Assembly (NCBI GenBank): GCA_012729755.1 | Contig: JAAYCN010000121.1 | Span: 1-40,249, forward strand | Direction of reading: 5' to 3' | DNA: 40,249 nucleotides | DNA from: Chloroflexota bacterium | Lineage (GTDB): Bacteria; Chloroflexota; Anaerolineae; Anaerolineales; Anaerolineaceae | Part shown: one piece after another, positions 24,495-33,078 of the stretch | Layout of the letters: each line of letters opens with the position of its first letter | Position numbering within the stretch: position 1 is the stretch's first letter | Program-made: the position numbers and the translations under genes | The notes under the pieces: model-generated | Seen by the model: only the letters and a program-made list of their open reading frames with translations | What the model was told of the DNA's origin: nothing | Databases searched by the model: none

Positions 24495-25231
24495 AGGCCA
24501 GCTTCCACTTCTGAAAGCCAGATGAAAACTGACGTGAAAGGTGGCCGTCTCAACCATGCCTGGTCGGTCTCGAGCCGGTTGAATAACTCAACCAGGGTTG
24601 AGTCAGCCGACTCAACTTCACGCCGCCAGTTGAGGCGCTGCAAGCCGAGCGATTTGGCCAAGGGATGGGTTGGTTCGAGGCCAGAGTTTTGGAATATTAC
24701 TGCCCGAATGAGTGTCAGCTTCCAGGTTTGGTAGAAGTTCCACAGAGAATCGAAGGCATTGCAGGAAGCGCCGTCGCCCGCCGCGTCTGGCTGAAACAGA
24801 TCCCAAAATTGAGGGCCATCGTCGGGGATTTTTTTAAAAAGGCGAGTGAGCGTCCCCCAGGAAACCGTCTCGCCTGCCCGGTCTAGCTCCTTGCAGGCTT
24901 CGATGCAGGTGATTTGCGTGTTAAGCCTGTCCAGGTCGTTATAGAGTAGCATCAACTGGGCATCCAGGACTGCATCCGCGCGCTGCAGATGCGGATTGGC
25001 GAGGATCTCGCGAGTGACTTCAAGTGGAATCTGTTGAGCCTCATAAAAAGTAAGTTGCTCGATGCGGCGCAGGGTGGATTGGTCATACAGGCGCACTTGG
25101 CCGCGACTGTGAGCGTCTGATTGTAAGAGTTCTAACTCATCGAAGGCTTGCAGTTCCTTCTTACTCAAACCGGTGAGTTTGAGCACCTCACCACTAAGCA
25201 ATGGTTCGTCGGTTTTTTTCGCCTCAGCCAT
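24491..25231 (-). CDS. MerR-like transcriptional regulator
   Basis: The 246-residue protein has a MerR-type DNA-binding region at residues 12-80: SGEVLKLTGLSKKELQAFDELELL, then VRLYDQSTLRRIEQLTFYEAQQIPLEVTREIL. The helix-turn-helix and wing order is right but the sequence is divergent. A coiled segment (AQLMLLYNDLDRLNTQITCIEA) follows, then a ligand-like domain with WNFYQTWKLTLIRAVIF that I cannot assign. GGGAG lies before ATG 25231. It overlaps glycerate kinase by four bases and is divergent from the recombinase gene, with about 130 bases of shared upstream DNA where it may bind. Confidence 0.65.
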   Translation of the reverse strand: MAEAKKTDEPLLSGEVLKLTGLSKKELQAFDELELLQSDAHSRGQVRLYDQSTLRRIEQLTFYEAQQIPLEVTREILANPHLQRADAVLDAQLMLLYNDLDRLNTQITCIEACKELDRAGETVSWGTLTRLFKKIPDDGPQFWDLFQPDAAGDGASCNAFDSLWNFYQTWKLTLIRAVIFQNSGLEPTHPLAKSLGLQRLNWRREVESADSTLVELFNRLETDQAWLRRPPFTSVFIWLSEVEAGL

Positions 25232-25300
25232 ATCTATCTCCCGAATAAATATATCAGAATATGACCCTCAGTTGAGAGATGTCGCTCTGCCAGCGTGCCT

Positions 25301-25346
25301 TATAATTACTTATGAGAATGCAGGCTGCTATTCTGGCCTGCCTTTT
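25301..25346 (+). promoter_or_regulatory. -10 box and leader hairpin upstream of the recombinase gene
   Basis: TATAAT lies at 25301-25306 without a good -35 box. Between it and the start codon, GCAGGC (25320-25325) pairs with GCCTGC (25336-25341), followed by CTTTTC. This could be a weak attenuator just before the ribosome binding site GGAG (25349-25352). Confidence 0.35.
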
Positions 25347-25360
25347 CTGGAGATTTGACC

Positions 25361-26392
25361 ATGCCGAAAAAACAACCTGTCCGTTCCACCCTGCTCACGC
25401 TTACACCTGAGCAGCTTGAGCTTGATGCGAGCCTGCCCTCCCCCGTCGAGGCTTACCTGAACACGCTCTCCCCTTCTGGCAGGCGAACCCAGGCTGCGGC
25501 GCTGAACAACCTGGCTTTTCTGTTTTCGGATGGCAAGATAGAAGAGTGTTTGAAGTTCCCATGGCACTTATTGCGTTATGAGCATACGTCGGGTTTGGCG
25601 GTTTCGATGGTTGGTATTGGCTACGCGAAATCAAGCGTCAACAAACATTTGGTAGCGCTGCGCCGGGTGTTAGAAGAGGCTTATCGGCTGGGCCAATTTG
25701 ATAACCATGATGACTTCTACCGAGCGGCGGGCATCAGGTCCCTGCGCACTCAGACCATTCCGCGCGGGCGCGCGCTCAAGATGAGCGAGCTCGAAGCATT
25801 AGTCTCTGCCTGCCTGGCACAATCAAACAACCCCAACCTTGGGCTGCGCGACGCGGCAATTATCTCCACGCTCTACGCGGCTGCCCTGCGGCGGCAGGAG
25901 ATTGTCGACCTGAACCTGGCAGACCTTTCGATCAGCGAAGCCCGCCTGCGCATCCTCGGCAAGGGCAGCAAAAAACGCGTTGTCTTCCTCTCTCAGGACG
26001 CAATGGGAGCACTGTTGGCGTGGCTGGAGCTGCGCGGCCGCAAACTGGGGCCGCTGTTCACACACGTCACCAAGGGGGGAAAAGTCACCTTGCGGCGCCT
26101 GACGCCTCAGGCAATCTACTATCTGCTCAGCCGCCGCGCCCTTGAAGCGGGGGTAGACGCATTCACCCCGCACGACCTGAGGCGCACCTCGATCACCGAC
26201 CTGCTCAGCGCAGATGTGGACGTGTTGACAGTCTCTTCAATCGCCGGTCACGCCAGCGCCGATACCACCCGACGCTACGACAAGCGTTCGGAAGAGACGA
26301 AAAAGGCGGCGGCCGAGAAACTTCGTTCGCCTTTTGTTCCCTCAACTGCTTTACCGAGCAACCCGGGTTCGAAAGCTAATACAGAAGGTTGA
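25361..26392 (+). CDS. tyrosine recombinase, XerC/XerD-like
   Basis: The 343-residue enzyme would cut and rejoin DNA through a tyrosine. The N-terminal SAM-like domain (PSPVEAYLNTLSPSGRRTQ) is followed by a catalytic domain with YAAALRRQEIVDL (Arg), LGKGSKKRVVFL (Lys), TPHDLRRTSIT (His and Arg), AGHASADTTRRYDKR (His, with nucleophile Tyr306). The set is complete. ATG 25361 has GGAG eight bases upstream. There is no phage or excisionase gene around it and no tRNA target visible, so it may be a chromosomal or stranded recombinase rather than an active element's integrase. Its last 17 bases overlap the convergent lipoate ligase gene. Confidence 0.85.
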   Translation: MPKKQPVRSTLLTLTPEQLELDASLPSPVEAYLNTLSPSGRRTQAAALNNLAFLFSDGKIEECLKFPWHLLRYEHTSGLAVSMVGIGYAKSSVNKHLVALRRVLEEAYRLGQFDNHDDFYRAAGIRSLRTQTIPRGRALKMSELEALVSACLAQSNNPNLGLRDAAIISTLYAAALRRQEIVDLNLADLSISEARLRILGKGSKKRVVFLSQDAMGALLAWLELRGRKLGPLFTHVTKGGKVTLRRLTPQAIYYLLSRRALEAGVDAFTPHDLRRTSITDLLSADVDVLTVSSIAGHASADTTRRYDKRSEETKKAAAEKLRSPFVPSTALPSNPGSKANTEG

Positions 26393-27365
26393 TCAGTTCA
26401 TCCAACGTGAAATTGACGAAATAATTGCCCACATGAACGTCTCTGAGGCGCTCACGGATCGCTTCGGGGCGGTATTCGACACCCTCGAGCAGATTTTCGA
26501 GGATGCTAATATCGTGTTGGCCAAAGAAATCCCCATAGAACTTGACATGGCGGATGACGCCCCGCTCAACATCCAGAAGCGCATCGATGCCGCCCCCGGG
26601 ATAACGGGTTTCGCGTTTGAGGCCGAAGGCCGGGGATTTGCCATAGTTCCAGTCCCAGGTTTGATAGCGCGCCTGAGCTAATTCAGCAACACCATGCCAG
26701 TCTTTATCTTTCAGTTTGTATTCGTTGATTTCGCCTCCCTTGAACACGCCGTGAATGATCGCCTGGCGAAATTCGAGGATGTCCGGGCAATTTGAGGGCA
26801 TAAACTCGGTGATATTGGCCACGCGTGAGCGCACCGATTTAATGCCCTTTGACTCGATTTTGGCCTGTTTGGGCCTCAGCGCCTCCCCTACCACTTTCAG
26901 ATCGGTCTGCCAGAGCAAGGTACCATGGCTGACCATACGAGGCCCCGCAACATACTGTGCGTTACCCGATATTTTGCGCCCACCAAGCACAATATCGTTG
27001 CGACCAGAAAGTTCCGCGTTCACGCCCATCGAACGCAGAACATCGATGACTGGCTGGGTAAACTTGCGGAAATTGTGGAAGTTGTCGGCAGAATTAGGCG
27101 CGATGAAAGAAAAGTTGAGATTACCGAGGTCATGATAGACCGCCCCACCGCCTGAGAGCCGCCGGACAACTTTAATGTCGTTCCGCTCGACATAGTCGAC
27201 ATTGATCTCTTCGACGGTGTTTTGATTTCGACCAACAATGATAGAAGGCTCGTTGATGTAAAAGAGCAGGATTTCATCATCCAGAGCAAGATGGCGAATA
27301 GCGTATTCTTCGAACGCCAAATTGACGCGCGGGTCGTGGATGTTTTTGTTGTCGAGGAAAATCAT
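26376..27365 (-). CDS. lplA: lipoate-protein ligase A
   Basis: The enzyme activates free lipoate with ATP and attaches it to lysines of 2-oxoacid dehydrogenase E2 or glycine cleavage H proteins. The 329-residue protein has the lipoyl-AMP pocket VRRLSGGGAVYHDLGNLNFSF near residue 75, and GRKISGNAQYVAGPRMVSHGTLLW, whose Lys corresponds to Lys133 of E. coli LplA. The C-terminal accessory domain (GGIDALLDVERGVIRHVKFYGDFFG) is present, so it is the full two-domain form. A promoter lies at 27396-27424. Its 3' end overlaps the convergent recombinase gene. Confidence 0.93.
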   Translation of the reverse strand: MIFLDNKNIHDPRVNLAFEEYAIRHLALDDEILLFYINEPSIIVGRNQNTVEEINVDYVERNDIKVVRRLSGGGAVYHDLGNLNFSFIAPNSADNFHNFRKFTQPVIDVLRSMGVNAELSGRNDIVLGGRKISGNAQYVAGPRMVSHGTLLWQTDLKVVGEALRPKQAKIESKGIKSVRSRVANITEFMPSNCPDILEFRQAIIHGVFKGGEINEYKLKDKDWHGVAELAQARYQTWDWNYGKSPAFGLKRETRYPGGGIDALLDVERGVIRHVKFYGDFFGQHDISILENLLEGVEYRPEAIRERLRDVHVGNYFVNFTLDELINLLY

Positions 27366-27395
27366 GGGCCAGCCTTTAACAATTAATATAAAAGG

Positions 27396-27424
27396 ATTTT
27401 ACTCTTTTGAGGCGCCAGTAACAA
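27396..27424 (-). promoter_or_regulatory. promoter of lplA
   Basis: On the minus strand TTGTTA (27424-27419) and TAAAAT (27401-27396) are separated by exactly 17 bases, about 30 bases before the lplA ATG. Confidence 0.5.
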
Positions 27425-27569
27425 TGAAATGCACTATCCGGGACTGTCAGCTTTGGGTTTCAGGATTGAGGCGGTCTGTCAGGAACCGCGACACGCGAGG
27501 CGAATAATCGCACCAAGCAGCTGTTAGGCTGCCTGGGTTAATCACGCTAAATATCAAGATGAAGTCCAG

Positions 27570-28877
27570 CTACTCATATTTCAAAGCATTGACCGGAATC
27601 ATGGTGGCGGCATTGAGGGCAGGGTAAAGACCTGAGAGCAAGCCCACCACCGTGGCAAACAAAACACTAAAGATTGGCAGCCAGAAAGGCATGGCGGTAG
27701 CGATCGGCTGCGTGCCACCCATCATGCCGCCTCCCTGACTCGACAGGTAAGAGCTTGAGAAAACATTGATAATGGCGCAAATCAACCAGCCAAGCGCGAC
27801 TCCGCCGATGCCACCCAAAAACCCAATACCGGCCGCCTCACCCAAAAAGATCGAGAGCACATTGTTATTCGTCGCCCCGATAGCTTTCATGATGCCGATC
27901 TCGCGGGTGCGTTCAAGAATCGCCATGGTCATCGTGTTGGCAATGCCGATCGCGGCTACGAGCAAGGCAATCGCCCCTACCCCACCGAAAACCAGCTGCA
28001 TGATGGTAAAAAATGAGTTAATGCCCTGCACTGTCGATTGCGGCGTCCATGCCTGATAGCCCATGTCATTGATCTGTTTTGTGATCTCGACCGTGTCTTC
28101 AGGTTTAACAGCCCTGACAATTACCCGGTCATAGCCTTGTTTGTTACGATCGATTTTCTTTCCCAGAATCCAATCATTCAATTGGTTGATCATCGATTCC
28201 GGCAAGTATATAGCGCCATCCGCCTCGCCCTTGGTCTCTTTCAACACACCAGCTACTTCCAGATTTAAGGTGCGTGTGGTCGTTGTGCCATCCTGAGAAT
28301 ATTTTTGCAGCACAAGTTTAACTGATTTACCGAACAGGTCAGGTGGCTCTGTGGGCGGATCGTTAGGTCGCTGGTTGGGGTTATAGAAATTGCGGGGCAC
28401 CCACGACCCGATGATCATCTGGTTTTTTCCGAGCGTGGTAACCCCCTGGCTGGCTTCAAGGTCCATTTCTTTTAGATCATCTAAATTCACGCTCATCAGG
28501 TTTCCCCAACTTTGCAGCCTATCGTAAGACATTTCAACGCCCCCCTGGAACTGTTGAAAGATGATGACCTTTTCAACTCCTGGAATCGTCTGGAATTGGA
28601 CAATCGCGTCCGGTGTCAATTTCTTAATATCAGAGTCTTTGATTTCGCGGGGGCCCATGCCATTATTCTCGGGAAAGCCCGGATAGACCTGGATGTTGGA
28701 CAGGTCGCTGATGCCCCATAATGAGTTGGTAGCGTTTTTCTGTAAGCCTGCCCCGAGGGAGACCAGGGTCACCACCGCCGCAGTGCCGATCACCACACCA
28801 ATGGCGGTGAGCACTACGCGGCCTTTGCGCCGGCCCAGGTTATCAATGATCAGGCTGATCAGATCGGAGAATCGCAT
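27570..28877 (-). CDS. MacB/FtsX-type ABC transporter permease
   Basis: The 435-residue membrane protein has one N-terminal span (residues about 20-43, VVLTAIGVVIGTAAVVTLVSLG), a large extracytoplasmic MacB_PCD-type domain, and three C-terminal spans of the FtsX domain (starting GGVGAIALLVAAIGIANTM, with the coupling segment ERTREIGIMKAIGA). This is the mechanotransmission type of ABC permease, which exports or drives envelope proteins rather than importing solutes. It is the last gene of the four-gene operon and starts one base after the stop of the secreted CARDB-like gene. Its ATPase partner is the gene at 30419-31129. Confidence 0.9.
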   Translation of the reverse strand: MRFSDLISLIIDNLGRRKGRVVLTAIGVVIGTAAVVTLVSLGAGLQKNATNSLWGISDLSNIQVYPGFPENNGMGPREIKDSDIKKLTPDAIVQFQTIPGVEKVIIFQQFQGGVEMSYDRLQSWGNLMSVNLDDLKEMDLEASQGVTTLGKNQMIIGSWVPRNFYNPNQRPNDPPTEPPDLFGKSVKLVLQKYSQDGTTTTRTLNLEVAGVLKETKGEADGAIYLPESMINQLNDWILGKKIDRNKQGYDRVIVRAVKPEDTVEITKQINDMGYQAWTPQSTVQGINSFFTIMQLVFGGVGAIALLVAAIGIANTMTMAILERTREIGIMKAIGATNNNVLSIFLGEAAGIGFLGGIGGVALGWLICAIINVFSSSYLSSQGGGMMGGTQPIATAMPFWLPIFSVLFATVVGLLSGLYPALNAATMIPVNALKYE

Positions 28878-28878
28878 C

Positions 28879-30405
28879 TCACCCCCGGTTCACTTCAATT
28901 GGAAGCCTTTTCCCCTGCGGTGAACTCTCAAAATCAGGGGCGTCCTGCATCGGTCCCATATCGGTTGGCGTTTCGCGCTTCGTACCAAAACCAAAGAAAC
29001 TCTTAATAGCGTTCCAGACTTTAGCGAAGAATCCGGGTTCGCTCGCCGGTTCCTCAGGCATGGGGAAGCCATCCATGCCGGGGTTGTCAGGGTTTGAAAG
29101 AATGGGGGTTCCATCGGGCCCGAGCACGGGCTTTCCATCCGGCCCAATAACAGGCTGACCGCCAATCGGCATCTGCATGGCTGGCGAGACTTCAACTTCC
29201 AGCTTTGTATTGTAGGTGCGCAGCTGATTAAAATCATCTGTGTAGCGAATTTCCAGATCCAGCGGGGTCGCACCCTCTTCGCTGGGGGTAAACATGACAT
29301 CCATAGTGTAGTAGCCACCCGGGTCAAGTGAGCCAACCAATGAGGTGGCGTTCTCGAGCTGTCCGGTCTTGGAACGTACGGTGGCATTGCCCAAAATGAC
29401 CGTTTTGCGGGAAATATTGGTGATCTGGATGGGCAGCTGAACGGGCATGCCAACATTAATCATGCCCGGGTCGCGATAAAAGGCGACCTCAAGCTGCGGC
29501 AATGAGTAGACAAGCAGGGTGACGACAGCGTCGTCAATATAACGGATGCCTTTCGGGTCGGTAAAAACAAAAGACAGTTTGAGCGGGTAGGCGCCAGGTA
29601 CAGTGGTGACATTGACGATAAACTCGCTCTCAACTGAAGCAGTGCCCATCGAGGCAACATCGCCGATCAGAACGACATTGGAACTGCCAATCGGGGCAAA
29701 ATTAGTCAGTTCGCTTTGCTGACCGCCTACCGTGCCGGGTTGGGGCGTGCCTGACTCATTGACGTTCAGCTGAGCACCGCCACCGTAAACAAGTGAAACG
29801 CCCCTGGCATCTGAAGGGCCAAGGTTGTTGAGCACCAGCTTAAGTTTGAAATTCGTTCCGGGCTGCAGTGGGTCAACACTTGTTTGCACCTTAGAGACCA
29901 CGATCAGCGGTTTCTGAGCGGCGGGAGAAAAGGTTGGCGTTTGGGTCGGACCAACAATCTTCTGGCTGATACCGATTGTGAAGATGAAGGTTTCTGAATA
30001 AGAGGTCCCCTCAGGGTCCATGTAAGTCGCGACGGCCTGGATCGTTCCGGAATATTTCCAGGTTGAATCATCTCTTACTTTGAATTCCTGGCTGATGGTT
30101 TCGAAGACAGCATTGTCCGCGTCCACTTCATAAAGCGTATTCACGCCTCCCTTTTCGGTAGGAGTGAACTCCTCGCTGGTAAAAGTCAGGACGATATTTC
30201 TGGCATGGATTTTCCCATCGTTGCCCAATTGGATGTTTAACTTGAACGTGCTCCAAGGATCGACATATATACCGGAATCAGTATTGTAGGATTTAACATA
30301 AAGAAGCGGCCTATTTTTGTCTTGCGCCAACGCTGGGGTGACCACCAAGCCCAGACAAAGCATAAAAATGAGCGCTAAGGTTGTTAGTTTCTGATTTGTT
30401 TTCAT
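28879..30405 (-). CDS. secreted CARDB/COG1361-like protein of the ABC operon
   Basis: The 508-residue protein has a signal peptide (TTLALIFMLCLGLVVTPALAQ) and tandem Ig-like domains of the CARDB/COG1361 kind, recognisable by LKLVLNNLGPSDARGVSLVY and LPIQITNISRKTVILGNATV. A Pro/Gly linker with the short repeat VIGPDGKPVLGPDGTPILS follows, and then an amphipathic, aromatic GFFAKVWNAIKSFFGFG segment that may touch the membrane. It lacks the YLPL tail of the beta-helix proteins. It lies between an ABC ATPase and its permease, so it is probably the extracytoplasmic partner or cargo of that system. The initiation site is weak. Confidence 0.75.
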   Translation of the reverse strand: MKTNQKLTTLALIFMLCLGLVVTPALAQDKNRPLLYVKSYNTDSGIYVDPWSTFKLNIQLGNDGKIHARNIVLTFTSEEFTPTEKGGVNTLYEVDADNAVFETISQEFKVRDDSTWKYSGTIQAVATYMDPEGTSYSETFIFTIGISQKIVGPTQTPTFSPAAQKPLIVVSKVQTSVDPLQPGTNFKLKLVLNNLGPSDARGVSLVYGGGAQLNVNESGTPQPGTVGGQQSELTNFAPIGSSNVVLIGDVASMGTASVESEFIVNVTTVPGAYPLKLSFVFTDPKGIRYIDDAVVTLLVYSLPQLEVAFYRDPGMINVGMPVQLPIQITNISRKTVILGNATVRSKTGQLENATSLVGSLDPGGYYTMDVMFTPSEEGATPLDLEIRYTDDFNQLRTYNTKLEVEVSPAMQMPIGGQPVIGPDGKPVLGPDGTPILSNPDNPGMDGFPMPEEPASEPGFFAKVWNAIKSFFGFGTKRETPTDMGPMQDAPDFESSPQGKRLPIEVNRG

Positions 30406-30418
30406 ATTATTTGCTTTC

Positions 30419-31129
30419 TCAGCCTAATTGCTGGATCTTTTGATGATACTCGGTTTCACTGACACGCTTGCCATCTATCAGGTGGACCACCTCGCTGGCG
30501 AAATTGAGCATGCGCGGGTCATGAGTAGCCACGATGATTGTTTTGCCGCCTTTGTTTAAATCACTCAGGAGCTGCATGATTGCCATGCCGCTTGTCGTAT
30601 CGAGGTTGCCGGTTGGTTCATCAGCCAGGATCAGCTGCGGATCGTTGATTAATGCGCGCGAAACAGCCACGCGCTGCTGCTGACCGCCTGATAGTTCAGT
30701 GGGTTTATGCCCCATTCGATTGCCGATCCCAACCATCGTCAGCAGCTTTTGAGCGCGCTCATGACGTTCCTTTCGACCCACACCCCCAAAGCGCAGCGGA
30801 AAACTGACGTTATCTTCGGCGGTCATCGACGAAATCAGATTGAAACTCTGAAAAATAAAACCCAATTTCTCACGCCGGAAAACAGCCAGAGTGTTCTCAT
30901 CCATCTTCTCGATGGCTTCACCGTCAATGGTGATCGACCCGGAGGTAGGCGTGTCGAGCCCACCGATCAGATAGAGCATGGTGCTCTTGCCAGAGCCGGA
31001 CGGACCCATCAGCACCACAAAAGCGCCCTGAGGCACCTCGATGCTGACGCCATCCAGGGCTTTAACCTGGGTTTCGCCCATCTGATAGATCTTGCGCAGA
31101 TCTTTAACTTCAATAAAAGCCTGAGTCAT
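30419..31129 (-). CDS. ABC transporter ATP-binding protein, MacB/LolD family
   Basis: The 236-residue ATPase has Walker A GPSGSGKS at residues 42-49, the Q-loop in FIFQSFNLI, the signature LSGGQQQR near 144, Walker [13 protein letters not shown] near 165 and the switch His in VATHDPRML. The Q-rich signature and family-typical insertions place it with the MacB/LolD/FtsE group, whose partners are permeases of the kind encoded at 27570-28877. It follows the YIP1-like gene by 15 bases and precedes the secreted protein by 13 bases. Confidence 0.93.
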   Translation of the reverse strand: MTQAFIEVKDLRKIYQMGETQVKALDGVSIEVPQGAFVVLMGPSGSGKSTMLYLIGGLDTPTSGSITIDGEAIEKMDENTLAVFRREKLGFIFQSFNLISSMTAEDNVSFPLRFGGVGRKERHERAQKLLTMVGIGNRMGHKPTELSGGQQQRVAVSRALINDPQLILADEPTGNLDTTSGMAIMQLLSDLNKGGKTIIVATHDPRMLNFASEVVHLIDGKRVSETEYHQKIQQLG

Positions 31130-31144
31130 CGCTGAGCCTATAGA

Positions 31145-31954
31145 TTAAAACCAGTACATTCCACCTGAGCCGGAAAGCCCACCAAGGAATGAACTGATTA
31201 GACCGGGGATGCCGTTAAACAATAACAGGATCGCCAACGCAGCCAGCGCTGAACCCACTGCTTTGCCTTTTTTCAAACCAGACAGCGCAATCGTGCCCAT
31301 GACGATCAGCACAGCAAAGAAAACCCAATAAGCATCAATCGCTCCCAGTACACCTTTCAGAAAAGCCATAAACCCCCTGGCGTCCGCTGGAATCCAAGCA
31401 GCCTGAGGAGGAATGACCGGATCGGCATTCTTGTTGATGAGCAGATTGAGAAGCTGCATAATGAGGCGTAAGATAAAGGGCGCCATTCCCCAAGCTACCA
31501 GGTTGCTGTATCTGGCGCGCGGCGCGCGGCTGCCGCGTAAGGTCAGGGTGAGATGCAGCACGGATGAGAAAAGCGCCCATAGCAGCCAATAACCCGCCGC
31601 TTCTTTGATAAACGGAAAAACATAAACAAAAATTGGCGAGAGCGCGTTTTGCTGACGCTGAAAATAAGCCTGCTGGTCGGCATCAGACCAATATTGAAAG
31701 CCATCGGGGGGCTGCTGCATTGAAGCCTCAATGTTGGCTTTGCGCACCGGCCCGCCAATTATGGCGACGAGCAATACCATCACGGTAATGACTAATAACG
31801 GCATCAGCCAGACTGGTTTATCCTGTTCGGCCACTTTTTCCAGCGTCCATTTAGGGCGAATGAATACGTCTTTCAACCATGCCGGATGAAGCTCAAACCT
31901 CTCACGCTTTTTTCGCGCATTTACGTTTTCTAAACTATTCTCTTCCTGAGTCAT
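31145..31954 (-). CDS. YIP1-family membrane protein, first gene of the ABC operon
   Basis: The 269-residue protein starts with a charged cytoplasmic tail (NARKKRERFELHPAWLKDVFIRPKWTLEKV) followed by about five membrane spans, including PLLVITVMVLLVAIIGG, YWVFFAVLIVMGTIAL and SALAALAILLLFNGIPGLI. The pattern matches the YIP1 domain family, which is of unknown function in bacteria. It leads the operon YIP1-like, ABC ATPase, CARDB-like secreted protein, MacB-like permease. AGAGG lies five bases before ATG 31954. I know this gene order from other Chloroflexota genomes but cannot cite a characterised case. Confidence 0.7.
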   Translation of the reverse strand: MTQEENSLENVNARKKRERFELHPAWLKDVFIRPKWTLEKVAEQDKPVWLMPLLVITVMVLLVAIIGGPVRKANIEASMQQPPDGFQYWSDADQQAYFQRQQNALSPIFVYVFPFIKEAAGYWLLWALFSSVLHLTLTLRGSRAPRARYSNLVAWGMAPFILRLIMQLLNLLINKNADPVIPPQAAWIPADARGFMAFLKGVLGAIDAYWVFFAVLIVMGTIALSGLKKGKAVGSALAALAILLLFNGIPGLISSFLGGLSGSGGMYWF

Positions 31955-32040
31955 GATGCCTCTAATAAACGCAAAGTTAAATTTGCCTGGTTAATAGACG
32001 GTTTGGCAGTTCGGTTTGTTCCAAAACATCATTCCAGATA

Positions 32041-32510
32041 CTACAGATTATAGTCCTGATAGAGAGAGGGCTTAACACTCAAAGATTTAACTATCTTCGT
32101 TTTCAACAATTGATTCCACAAAATTTGCGGGTAGAGAATGCAGGAAAAAGGGACAAACCAATTCAATGGACGCCGAGGCTTAGTGATCATTGCCTTCAAC
32201 TCAAGCATGCCTTGGCGCCAATTGAAGGCTATGGCCTTTTCCAGGGTTATTACCGGCAATTTGCAGGCAAGACAATCAGCATTTTTCACCGAGACGCGCA
32301 GCATCGCTCCTTGCATTTCTCGAAGAAAATTCAGGAAATTACTTCTTCGGCTCAATTCAGCAGGACGAGATTTTCCATGTGAGCCGGTCCTTTGATAAAC
32401 CAGCCCTTATGCCTAATACCTTTTGGAATCTCCTTATAGTCAAGAGGCTTATATTGTTGTGAAGATTTAACCAGGGTATATACAGTTATTGATCTCAGAT
32501 TTTTTGGGAA
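32041..32510 (-). pseudogene. coding-like remnants downstream of the truncated toxin gene
   Basis: Directly after the AbiEii stop, the same frame continues open from 32510 to a TGA at 32352-32354 and reads like protein (LRSITVYTLVKSSQQYKPL, then DYKEIPKGIRHKGWFIKGPA). It has no start codon of its own. A second frame from TTG 32355 to 32041 encodes 104 residues ending IVKSLSVKPSLYQDYNL, faintly like the first piece. I do not recognise either. Both look like debris of one or more broken genes. 31955-32040 is the operon's upstream DNA. Confidence 0.3.
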
Positions 32511-33014
32511 TCAATTCCAAGTGCTGGTGTGGGCTCTCCAATTTTTATCATAAGTTCTGCCCTGAATAATTGAAGCCCAAACCGGCTGCAGGAATTTTTC
32601 TATTTCGAGAAAAACCTGTTTAAGATCGAGCACTGACAGTTTGGTACGGTAAAGGAATTGACGCCAACGAATCTGAATATCTGGGTCATCAGACAAGGCG
32701 AGGACTTTGTCCGGACTGTCAGGTTCGTAAAAAGTCCTCCGATTTGTGATTGTTTGCCAGATGGCTTGTTGAAGCAAATTGCCGCCAAAGTCAAACTGGT
32801 TCGAGAGATAGTAAATATCGTAAATGTCCTTCATGCAGCTGGTTAATAGTTGTCGTTGAATCAATGCTTCAAACTTTTCAGCGACTGCGCTTTCTAATGA
32901 GTATGCCAGAATCGCAGCAGGCATGAAATCTTCTGGCTGCACCGGGATAGTCAGTCTTTTAGGTTCCGGTGTGACATAGTACAAGTTGAAACGAGAAAAA
33001 GTCTTTTGCATCAA
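32511..33014 (-). pseudogene. truncated AbiEii/AbiGii-type nucleotidyltransferase toxin
   Basis: The 167 residues match only the C-terminal half of the AbiEii toxin family. VTPEPKRLTIP is followed by the hallmark AYSLESAVAEKFEALIQRQLLTSCMKDIYDIYYLS, then FDFGGNLLQQAIWQTITNR and a closing FLQPVWASI. The N-terminal nucleotidyltransferase core (GG/GS motif and catalytic acidic residues) is missing, and only 64 bases separate this fragment from the divergent tldD gene, so it cannot be nearby. No AbiEi antitoxin is present. The toxin is therefore dead; the piece may persist as a relic or as an unstarted product. Confidence 0.75.
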
Positions 33015-33041
33015 AAACCCCGATCAGGAGCTAATTGCCTA

Positions 33042-33047
33042 TATAAT
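33042..33047 (+). promoter_or_regulatory. -10 box of the tldD operon
   Basis: TATAAT lies 32 bases before the GTG start at 33079; no good -35 box is visible. Confidence 0.4.
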
Positions 33048-33078
33048 CAGATTATCTCGCTCAGAATAGGAGTTTCCC

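Noticed and set aside
26355-26380. tRNA T-loop-like sequence (GGGTTCGAAAGC) at the end of the recombinase gene as an attachment site
   Set aside because: It lies in coding sequence, no tRNA arms surround it, and no second copy was noticed to serve as a direct repeat.
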